DNA of 5,404 nucleotides, from contig DYNS01000220.1 of assembly GCA_020720965.1 (NCBI GenBank), forward strand, positions 1-5,404, given 5' to 3'. The notes beneath the pieces were generated by a model. It saw only the letters and a program-made list of their open reading frames with translations. It was not told the DNA's origin and did no database searches. Positions within the stretch are counted from its first letter, which is position 1; every line of letters begins with the position of its first letter. Position numbers and translations under genes: made by a program. Below, piece after piece: positions 1-5,147 of the stretch. Source of the DNA: Anaerolinea sp. Lineage in GTDB: Bacteria > Chloroflexota > Anaerolineae > Anaerolineales > Villigracilaceae.

Positions 1-234
1 CTACCGCAGGGCGCGTTCTATGCTTTCCCGAATATGAAGGCTTTTGGGAAGACTTCGAGCTGGTTGGCGAATTACCTGCTGGAAGAAGCCGGAGTTGCCC
101 TGCTCCCCGGCACCTCCTTTGGCGGCTTCGGGGAAGGCTACCTGCGGGTTGTGTTTGCCAACTCTTTGCCCAACCTTCAGCAAGCCCTGGAGCGAATGGG
201 CAACGCGCTGACAAGCCTGCCTTCCCGTGCCTGA
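1..234 (+). CDS. Class I/II PLP-dependent aminotransferase, C-terminal end (5' part outside the window)
   Basis: The reading frame is open from the first base and stops at TGA 232-234, giving the last 77 residues of a fold-type I aminotransferase. Visible family signatures are the start of the C-terminal small domain (PQGAFYAFPN, residues 2-11 of the fragment), the LLEEAGVALLPGTSFG segment, and GEGYLRVVFA. Arg49 of the fragment, in GYLRVVFA, is expected to be the conserved arginine that binds the substrate alpha-carboxylate. The PLP lysine would lie upstream and is not in view. AspC/AspB-like enzymes of this type transfer amino groups between amino acids such as aspartate and 2-oxoglutarate in the cytoplasm; the substrate cannot be fixed from this piece. 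The gene converges on the minus-strand operon and ends 11 bases before a shared terminator. Family call is firm; specificity is unknown. Confidence 0.9.
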   Translation, partial: LPQGAFYAFPNMKAFGKTSSWLANYLLEEAGVALLPGTSFGGFGEGYLRVVFANSLPNLQQALERMGNALTSLPSRA

Positions 235-245
235 AGAATGCGCGG

Positions 246-290
246 AATCAAAAACCCGCCAGGGAACACTTCCCCGGCGGGTTTTTGATT
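246..290. terminator. Bidirectional intrinsic terminator between convergent genes
   Basis: A perfect 15-bp inverted repeat (AATCAAAAACCCGCC at 246-260, GGCGGGTTTTTGATT at 276-290) is extended inward by GGGAA (262-266) pairing with TTCCC (270-274) after one A/C mismatch, leaving a 3-base loop CAC. The GC-rich core is flanked by A5 on one side and T5 on the other, so both strands read as hairpin plus U-tract. It lies 11 bases after the aminotransferase stop and 17 bases beyond the end of the c-di-AMP receptor gene on the other strand, so it should end both transcripts. Confidence 0.9.
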
Positions 291-307
291 CAGGCAAAAA
301 AATCCTC

Positions 308-574
308 TTAGACCTGCTCGAACCTGGCAACTGGCACAACAAACACAGTTGCCCGCTTCTGGCTGGGGTCGGCAGAGACTTTGGTGTTAGCGCGTAACAG
401 CGCAATTCCCGCATCCACCTGGTCGTCATCCACCCCAATCAGCAGGGTGGTATTGCCCTTGCGGAAGAACCCTCCGGTGGAAGCGACCCGCGTTACCCGA
501 AAACTGGCGGTGGTTAATGCCTGCACCACACCTTCTACGTCATCATCTTTCAGGATGGCAATAATCATTTTCAT
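308..574 (-). CDS. PII-like cyclic-di-AMP receptor, short-loop paralogue (DUF970, DarA/PstA family)
   Basis: An 88-aa protein that follows the PstA/DarA family from residue 1: MKMIIAILKDDD, then FRVTRVASTGGFFRKGNTT (residues 25-43) and a C-terminal VFVVPVARFEQV. Family members are cytoplasmic homotrimers that bind the second messenger c-di-AMP at subunit interfaces. Positions that line the ligand site in characterised homologues appear kept: Arg26, Thr28, Gly34-Gly35-Phe36, Arg38, Asn41 and Gln87; the Asn usual at position 24 is Ser. It is about 20 residues shorter than typical PstA (~109 aa) because the large loop between the last strands is reduced to about NTKVSADPSQKR (63-74). It is the last gene of the minus operon, starting 2 bases after the preceding stop. 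Its Shine-Dalgarno GAGGAG (583-588) lies inside that gene's two C-terminal Glu codons, 8 bases from the ATG, so translation is probably coupled. Ligand binding is inferred from residues only. Confidence 0.88.
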   Translation of the reverse strand: MKMIIAILKDDDVEGVVQALTTASFRVTRVASTGGFFRKGNTTLLIGVDDDQVDAGIALLRANTKVSADPSQKRATVFVVPVARFEQV

Positions 575-576
575 GG

Positions 577-918
577 TTAAAACTCCTCAAATCTTTCCAC
601 CGGCAGGGTAAATAGGTTTGCCCCGCCGACCGTAACCGGCACAGGGGTGGGCATGGGCAAGGGAGAACCCTCCAGCGGGATGGTGACATATTCAATCCGC
701 TGTCGGCAGGATGTCTGCAACCGGTCGTTAAGGTCGTCTGCCATGCCGTCCGGCAGACCAATGAACAAGGTGGCGTTTCTGCGCCCTAAAAAGCCCCCCA
801 CGCTGGAGAGCCGCTCAAAAGGAAGGCGCATCTCCGTCAGCGCCTGGGTAACAAGGTCTATGTCCTGTTCTTGAATGACGACCATGACCATTGCATGAAT
901 GTTGCTTGTTTCTGCCAT
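577..918 (-). CDS. PII-like cyclic-di-AMP receptor, long-loop divergent paralogue (DUF970)
   Basis: A 113-aa member of the same family as the 88-aa protein encoded next to it. It keeps the first strand (MVMVVIQEQDID, 10-21), VGGFLGRRNATLFIG (40-54), a full-length large loop (about 70-97, rich in Pro) and the family ending VTVGGANLFTLPVERFEEF. The stretch matching the ligand loop (NFRAT in S. aureus PstA) reads RLPFE here (31-35), so the usual Arg and Thr are gone, and the C-terminal Gln is Glu112. It may bind c-di-AMP weakly, bind something else, or act as a partner subunit. The chosen ATG (916-918) has Shine-Dalgarno AAGGAG at 924-929, 5 bases away; Met10 fits the family length better but has no ribosome binding site. 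The stop TAA of the glycosidase (919-921) directly abuts this ATG, so coupling is likely. Function in signalling is inferred from family. Confidence 0.85.
   Translation of the reverse strand: MAETSNIHAMVMVVIQEQDIDLVTQALTEMRLPFERLSSVGGFLGRRNATLFIGLPDGMADDLNDRLQTSCRQRIEYVTIPLEGSPLPMPTPVPVTVGGANLFTLPVERFEEF
583..588 (-). promoter_or_regulatory. Shine-Dalgarno site for the short receptor gene, embedded in the upstream coding sequence
   Basis: GAGGAG on the minus strand, 8 bases before the ATG at 574. The same six bases are the two Glu codons in the RFEEF ending of the upstream paralogue, so a ribosome terminating there covers the site. This supports the start choice and coupling. Confidence 0.75.
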
Positions 919-3294
919 TTAGTCTCCTTCCTCGCACGAGATGACGGCATCGGTCGGGTCTTGGTGTAGGCTCACCTGTTGGTTGGGAAAGGTGATTTCC
1001 GTCTGACCCATCAGGCGGGTGACACTTAATCCCTTATATTTTACCGTAACGGGCCAAGGGAAAGGGTTTTCTGCCCGTAAAATGACCCGTGTGGGCGAGA
1101 TGATTTCCACCCCCAGGCAGGCGAGAAATAACCCAATTGGAGCCAACCCTTGCAGAGCGTTTCTTTCTCCCTGCCCGGCTCCGGTTTCGGCATGATAGGT
1201 GGCGTAAAAAGATTGCTTCTGCTTCAGGTTTTGAATGACGGCAGACATGAGATGCGCCATCAGCCGGGCGGCTTCGCGCCGGTAGCCGTAGGCGAGCAGC
1301 CCCTCACCGATGAGGCTGTTCCAGGGCAGGTGAACGCCCAGGCTCAACGGGTCGGCGGCGCGGACGGAGAAACGCGGCAGGGCGGGGATTCCGTATGGGT
1401 GGTCGAACTGGCTTGCTTCCAGAATGGTGCGGAATACCATTGCCTGCGCCTGATGCTCGTCTGGGGCTTTTGCCCACAGAGGCAGGAGCAGGCTGTGGTC
1501 GCTGATGGTTAAATCCACCGTCTGAATGCTGACCCGGTCTTTGCGGGTAAGCCCCTCAAACTGAAAGTTGCCCAGGCTGGAGTAGATTTTTCGGCTGGTT
1601 GCCACTGCGCCATCGGCGCTAAAGGCAAAGGCTTGGGCATCCAGGGTTTCGGTTTGGGGGTTGCCCTCCAAACTTCCCTCAATTTGGACTCGAGGGCGTT
1701 TGAGCGCCTGGTCTTGCCCCCCAATGCGAATGATGAGCCGGACGGGGTGCTTAAATTCTTTTTGCAGGGTGATGCTGTTGGATGCCTGTCTCTCGCTGAG
1801 GCTTTTGGCGGGCATGCTCAGGTGTGTATCCCGGTCGGTGTAGCGGTAGAGGGCGGCGTCTGCGTCCCAACTGGATTGCAGGCTTTCTTGCAGCGTTTTT
1901 TGTTGGGCGCGGAGCAGGGTGGCATCCGCATTGCGCCCCAACAGTTCCGCCATGTGGATGAGGTGATTGGCTTCCTGAAACAGAGCGGCGGTGAGGGAGG
2001 GGCTTTGCACCGTGTTGATGTGAACCCCCTGCGCCCAGGCATTCCAACCGTTAAAGAGGGGGTTGTCCTCGAACCCGGTTTGGGAGGGGTGCTGCCATTC
2101 GGGGATGCCGTTTCTGTCCTGGTCGCGGGCGGGAGAGAACCAGGACCAGAAGAAGGCGAGCAGGGCGGGGTAGGTCTTGGTTAGCAGGTCACGGTCTGTT
2201 CCGGCGCAGGAGAGCCTCCACGCCAGGCTGGCGAGGAAGGGCGCTGCCAAAAATCTGCCGCGCTGACCTGCCAACCCCGGTTTGTTGTCTATGGCACCGG
2301 AGGTTTTTTCTTGCACGCTGAGGAAGTTGAGCAGCGCCCCGCGCATCATCTCGGATTGACAGGGTAATAGGGAGGCGAGGTAGAGTGCGTCTTGCGGGGT
2401 TTGTCCGCTCCATTGATGGTTGTGCGTTGGGCTGGCGTAGCCCTGGTCGGGCTGCCGGGAAGAGACAAAACTGGGGTGTGGCAAATGCTCGGTTGCCCCC
2501 ATAAACAGCCCCTGCGCCGATTTTTGGCTCAAAGCCAGGGCGGCATCCCAATCCGGGTCGCCGGTGTAAATTTGGTAGGTCTGGCTTTCGTTTAGCCGTG
2601 TAATTTGGGCGCGTTCTGCATCCAGGGGGCGGGCGGCGCTGCGGCGGGCGGCTTCAAAGGATTCTTGCGGGCTTTGCAAAGAGGCGAGCGCCCAGGTTGC
2701 CAGACGGGTTGCGCCGGGTTCCAGGTCCAGCGCCAATGTCAGGCTGGGGTAGGGACCCTGCCCGGCTTGGGGACCGCCGGTGAGGAAGAGGGCGGGGGCG
2801 AGGTTTTCGGCTTGCCCTTCCAAAATGTGTACGGATTGGCGCTGGGCGGCGGACATGCTTTGCCCCTCCAGCGGTATCAGTTGAGCGGCTATTTCCAGGG
2901 TGAGGGGCAGCACGCTGGCGCTGCGGTTGGTCAGGGTCAGCCGGCTCACCATCACCTTAGATTCGGCTGCCCAATATTCGGCGGTGACGAGCAGCCCCGG
3001 CAGGGGCGAAAAGGTGAGCAGGAGAAAATTGGGATAAAAGCGGCGCACCTGCACCCCAACGGGGAATTGCAGCGGGTCATGGTAGGCGACCCCCTCCCTT
3101 AAAAAGCGCGGAAAAACCCGCATCAGTCGCGCTCGCAGCCCGTAAGTGGTGCGGACTGCCAGCGCCGCCGGGTCGCCGCCGCCCAAATCCAGTTCCCAAA
3201 TCTGGTCATCCTGGTAGTCTGTCTGGCTCAGGCGGGCATCCGCGCTGAGGGTCAGTTGAAGCGGGTCGCCGGGGGTGAGTTTCCATTCTCGCAT
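919..3294 (-). CDS. GH63-like (alpha/alpha)6-barrel glycoside hydrolase
   Basis: A 791-aa cytoplasmic protein with no signal peptide. Apparent order: an N-terminal beta-sandwich (about 1-220), an (alpha/alpha)6 barrel starting near 245, a beta-rich insertion (about 505-600), the rest of the barrel (600-730), and a short C-terminal beta segment (735-780). The acid-residue motif DQDRNGIPEW (391-400) followed by TGFEDNPLFNGW (406-417) resembles the GH63 / mannosylglycerate-hydrolase pattern, so Asp410 is the likely general acid; YHAETGAGQG (700-709) has the form of the second catalytic motif, with Glu703 as candidate base. Relatives release glucose or mannose from glucosides, trehalose-like sugars, glucosylglycerate or glycogen ends; the substrate here is not determined. 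It is first in an operon with two c-di-AMP receptor paralogues. No Shine-Dalgarno precedes the ATG; the promoter at 3302-3330 implies a leaderless message, and an in-frame TGA at 3319-3321 excludes a longer start. A generic amylo-alpha-1,6-glucosidase/debranching label is the main alternative. Confidence 0.75.
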   Translation of the reverse strand: MREWKLTPGDPLQLTLSADARLSQTDYQDDQIWELDLGGGDPAALAVRTTYGLRARLMRVFPRFLREGVAYHDPLQFPVGVQVRRFYPNFLLLTFSPLPGLLVTAEYWAAESKVMVSRLTLTNRSASVLPLTLEIAAQLIPLEGQSMSAAQRQSVHILEGQAENLAPALFLTGGPQAGQGPYPSLTLALDLEPGATRLATWALASLQSPQESFEAARRSAARPLDAERAQITRLNESQTYQIYTGDPDWDAALALSQKSAQGLFMGATEHLPHPSFVSSRQPDQGYASPTHNHQWSGQTPQDALYLASLLPCQSEMMRGALLNFLSVQEKTSGAIDNKPGLAGQRGRFLAAPFLASLAWRLSCAGTDRDLLTKTYPALLAFFWSWFSPARDQDRNGIPEWQHPSQTGFEDNPLFNGWNAWAQGVHINTVQSPSLTAALFQEANHLIHMAELLGRNADATLLRAQQKTLQESLQSSWDADAALYRYTDRDTHLSMPAKSLSERQASNSITLQKEFKHPVRLIIRIGGQDQALKRPRVQIEGSLEGNPQTETLDAQAFAFSADGAVATSRKIYSSLGNFQFEGLTRKDRVSIQTVDLTISDHSLLLPLWAKAPDEHQAQAMVFRTILEASQFDHPYGIPALPRFSVRAADPLSLGVHLPWNSLIGEGLLAYGYRREAARLMAHLMSAVIQNLKQKQSFYATYHAETGAGQGERNALQGLAPIGLFLACLGVEIISPTRVILRAENPFPWPVTVKYKGLSVTRLMGQTEITFPNQQVSLHQDPTDAVISCEEGD
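924..929 (-). promoter_or_regulatory. Shine-Dalgarno site fixing the start of the long receptor paralogue
   Basis: AAGGAG on the minus strand, 5 bases before the ATG at 918 and inside the last codons of the glycosidase gene. It decides for Met1 over the internal Met10, which has no such site. Confidence 0.8.
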
Positions 3295-3301
3295 GGGGCG
3301 T

Positions 3302-3330
3302 ATTGTAAGGGGTGTTGCTCAGGGGGTCAA
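3302..3330 (-). promoter_or_regulatory. Sigma70-type promoter of the glycosidase / c-di-AMP receptor operon
   Basis: On the minus strand, -35 TTGACC (3330-3325) and -10 TACAAT (3307-3302) each match consensus at 5 of 6 positions, with the optimal 17-bp spacer (3324-3308). Only 7 bases (ACGCCCC) separate the -10 from the glycosidase ATG, so transcription should begin at or within a base or two of the A of the start codon. This is the best promoter visible in the window and would drive all three minus-strand genes. Confidence 0.72.
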
Positions 3331-3343
3331 AGGGCGTTTTGTG

Positions 3344-3367
3344 GTAAAACTGCCTGCGGCTTACTCA
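3344..3367 (+). promoter_or_regulatory. Weak candidate promoter of the MOSC-HD fusion gene
   Basis: The 93-bp divergent region must also start the plus-strand transcript. The best -10 I can find is TAAAAC (3345-3350), preceded by TGG (3342-3344), an extended -10 arrangement, but no recognisable -35 lies at the right distance. The segment GTAAAA, 11 bases, TTACTCA recurs with identical spacing upstream of mscL (4665-4688). Treat this as tentative. Confidence 0.25.
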
Positions 3368-3387
3368 TTTCCCCTCTGGAGGATGGC

Positions 3388-4650
3388 ATGAAACTTATCA
3401 GTGTGAACATTGGCAAAGAAGAAACCCTGGTGCGCCCCAACAAAACCGAGCAAACCGGCATTTTTAAGAAACCCGTGCCAGGCAAGGCGCAAATTACCTC
3501 TCTCGGCTTGCCTGGCGATTTTATCGGTGACGCCAAACATCATGGTGGGCAAGACCAGGCGCTCTACCTTTATACGCTGGAAGACTACGCCTTCTGGCAA
3601 ACCGCCCTGGAAGAAGACCTGCCCCCCGGCAGCTTGGGCGAAAACATCACCCTCGCCGGGTGCAGTAGCGCCGACCTGAAAGTTGGAGACATTTTGCAAA
3701 TGGGACAAGTCACCCTGCAAGTCACCGCTCCGCGCATCCCCTGCGGCACCCTGGCAGGGCGCATGAAGCGCCCCGACTTTGTAAAACAATTTCGTCAGGC
3801 GGGTTTGCCGGGAGCATACTGCCGGGTTTTGCAAGAAGGCTGGCTGCAAGCCGGGCAGGAAGTGACCCTGCAACCCTATCCGCAAGAAAGCCCTACCCTG
3901 GCAGAAGTGATGGAAGACTACTTTGCCCCAGACCTGCGCCTCGCAACCCTGCGCCGCTATCTGGCAGCCCCCCTCGCCGAGCGGGTGCGCCGCCACAAAG
4001 AAACCCAACTGCAGCAAGAACTCATCACCCAAGCCGCCGCCTACGTCCGCGCCGAGATGGAAAAAGACGCCTCCGGGCATGATTGGTGGCACATTCACCG
4101 CGTTTGGCAAACCGCCAGGCAACTGGCAGAAGGGCAGTCGGTCGATACTCTCGTGCTGGAACTCGCCGCCCTGCTGCACGACCTGGACGACTGGAAACTC
4201 TCCCCCCAACCGGGAGATGCTCCCCTTCGCGCCCAAGCCTGGATGCAGCAACAGGGCATTTCCCCCGCCCAGGCAGAGCAAATTAGCGCCATCATCCGCC
4301 AACTCTCCTTCAAAGGTGCGGATGTCCCCACCCCCATGCAAAGCCTGGAAGGTGAAATTGTGCAAGACGCCGACCGACTGGATGCCATTGGCGCGATTGG
4401 CATAGCCCGCGCCTTTGCCTACGGCGGCAGCAAGGGAAGACCTCTCTACGACCCTGCCTCCCCGCCTCAGCGTCATCGCAGTTTTGAAGAATACAAAGCC
4501 AGCGGCAGCGCCACCATCAACCACTTTTACGAGAAGCTGCTCCTCCTCAAAGAGCGCATGAACACCCCCGCCGCCCGTCTTCTGGCAGAAGAACGCCATG
4601 CTTTTATGGAAGAGTTCCTCGCCCGCTTCCTGCAAGAGTGGCAAGCCTGA
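3388..4650 (+). CDS. MOSC / YiiM 3-alpha / HD-phosphohydrolase fusion protein
   Basis: A 420-aa soluble protein joining two normally separate enzymes. Residues 1-165 are a YiiM-type MOSC domain: GDAKHHGGQDQALYLY (47-62), GSLGENIT (81-88) and PRIPCG (115-120), whose Cys119 is the expected molybdenum ligand. Residues 166-205 resemble the YiiM 3-alpha C-terminal bundle. Residues 211-420 are an HD phosphohydrolase of the YpgQ/YedJ type: HDWWHIHRVW (231-240), ALLHDLDDW (261-269, metal ligands His264-Asp265) and VQDADRLDAIGAIGIARAFAYGG (325-347, Asp327 as the late metal ligand). YiiM/YcbX proteins reduce N-hydroxylated bases such as 6-hydroxylaminopurine; YpgQ has been described as a nucleotide pyrophosphohydrolase. 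A joint role in purine-nucleotide sanitation is inferred. The ATG at 3388 has Shine-Dalgarno GGAGG (3378-3382) 5 bases away and matches the MOSC N-terminus; the in-frame ATG at 3256 would add 44 unrelated residues. The frame is continuous, with no sign of sequencing error at the junction. mscL follows after 50 bases without a terminator. Confidence 0.88.
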   Translation: MKLISVNIGKEETLVRPNKTEQTGIFKKPVPGKAQITSLGLPGDFIGDAKHHGGQDQALYLYTLEDYAFWQTALEEDLPPGSLGENITLAGCSSADLKVGDILQMGQVTLQVTAPRIPCGTLAGRMKRPDFVKQFRQAGLPGAYCRVLQEGWLQAGQEVTLQPYPQESPTLAEVMEDYFAPDLRLATLRRYLAAPLAERVRRHKETQLQQELITQAAAYVRAEMEKDASGHDWWHIHRVWQTARQLAEGQSVDTLVLELAALLHDLDDWKLSPQPGDAPLRAQAWMQQQGISPAQAEQISAIIRQLSFKGADVPTPMQSLEGEIVQDADRLDAIGAIGIARAFAYGGSKGRPLYDPASPPQRHRSFEEYKASGSATINHFYEKLLLLKERMNTPAARLLAEERHAFMEEFLARFLQEWQA

Positions 4651-4665
4651 GACGTAAATGTCTAG

Positions 4666-4671
4666 TAAAAT
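4666..4671 (+). promoter_or_regulatory. Possible -10 element upstream of mscL
   Basis: TAAAAT matches the -10 consensus at 5 of 6 positions and lies 29 bases before the mscL ATG, but no good -35 is visible at 16-18 bp. It could be a weak promoter; since no terminator lies between the MOSC-HD gene and mscL, read-through could also supply mscL. Confidence 0.25.
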
Positions 4672-4700
4672 CAGCCGAAAATTACTCAAGGAGAAGGAAA

Positions 4701-5096
4701 ATGCTTAAAGAGTTTAAGGAATTTGCAATTCGAGGCAACGTTATAGACCTCGCGGTCGGCGTTATCATCGGCGGGGCGTTTGGCAAGATTGTTGGCTCCA
4801 TGGTCAACGACATTATTATGCCCCTCATCGGCTTGCTGATGGGCGGCATTAACTTTGGCGAACTCAGCCTCACAGTCGGCGCTGCCGTCATCAAGTGGGG
4901 CGCTTTTGTGCAAACCGTGCTGGATTTCGTCATCATCGCCTTTGTGGTTTTTGTCATCGTAAAAGCCGCCAACGCCAGCAAAAAGACAGAAGCCGCTCCG
5001 GCACCTGCCGTCCCTACCACCAAAACCTGCCCACACTGCGCCACCGAAATTCCCCTGGCAGCCATCCGCTGCCCGCATTGCACCTCCCAACTGTAA
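4701..5096 (+). CDS. mscL: Large-conductance mechanosensitive channel MscL with C-terminal zinc ribbon
   Basis: A 131-aa inner-membrane channel that opens under membrane tension to release solutes in hypo-osmotic shock. The amphipathic N-terminus (MLKEFKEFAIRGN) and first membrane helix (about 14-45, with DLAVGVIIGGAFGKI) match E. coli MscL closely; the pore-constriction residues Leu19 and Val23 of E. coli correspond to Leu17 and Val21. The second helix spans about 67-90. The periplasmic loop is shorter than in E. coli. After a Lys/Ala/Pro linker, the usual cytoplasmic helical bundle is replaced by a two-knuckle zinc ribbon with Cys110, Cys113, Cys124 and Cys127 (CPHC, 10 residues, CPHC). The start has Shine-Dalgarno AAGGAG (4688-4693), 7 bases away; the longer in-frame start at 4638 overlaps the upstream gene and adds residues foreign to MscL. 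A strong terminator follows. Channel identity is certain; the ribbon's role is not known to me. Confidence 0.96.
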   Translation: MLKEFKEFAIRGNVIDLAVGVIIGGAFGKIVGSMVNDIIMPLIGLLMGGINFGELSLTVGAAVIKWGAFVQTVLDFVIIAFVVFVIVKAANASKKTEAAPAPAVPTTKTCPHCATEIPLAAIRCPHCTSQL

Positions 5097-5103
5097 CCGT
5101 CCG

Positions 5104-5132
5104 GGCGACTCAGTCACAGAGTCGCCTTTTTT
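5104..5132 (+). terminator. Intrinsic terminator after mscL, directly upstream of guaA
   Basis: Perfect 8-bp stem GGCGACTC (5104-5111) / GAGTCGCC (5119-5126), 7-base loop AGTCACA, followed at once by six T (5127-5132). It lies 7 bases past the mscL stop and ends 15 bases before the guaA ATG, so it either ends the mscL transcript or acts as an attenuator in the guaA leader. Confidence 0.88.
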
Positions 5133-5147
5133 GTAAGGAAAGCCACC

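Noticed and set aside
889..891. Internal Met10 as the start of the long c-di-AMP receptor paralogue
   Set aside because: It aligns with the usual family start region but has no ribosome binding site, while the ATG at 916-918 has AAGGAG 5 bases away.
1633..2184. A 183-aa open frame on the plus strand inside the glycosidase gene
   Set aside because: Low-complexity Gly/Val/Leu composition with no family match. It is antisense to the most conserved catalytic region and has no credible ribosome binding site.
3336..3350. GTTTT-GTGGT-AAAAC inverted repeat as an operator in the divergent region
   Set aside because: Only 5 bp per arm and not extended by flanking bases; too short to call an operator without comparative support.
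3256..3387. Upstream ATG extension of the MOSC-HD protein
   Set aside because: It would add 44 residues unlike MOSC proteins and overlap the divergent promoter and the glycosidase start. GGAGG at 3378-3382 points to the ATG at 3388.
3361..4689. A 442-aa open frame on the minus strand opposite the MOSC-HD gene
   Set aside because: It is a mirror of the GC-biased codons of the real gene. The translation is Gly/Val/Phe-rich with no recognisable domain, and the opposite strand has clear MOSC and HD motifs.
4638..4700. Upstream ATG extension of MscL
   Set aside because: It overlaps the end of the upstream gene and adds residues foreign to MscL. The ATG at 4701 has an AAGGAG and the family N-terminus MLKEFKEF.
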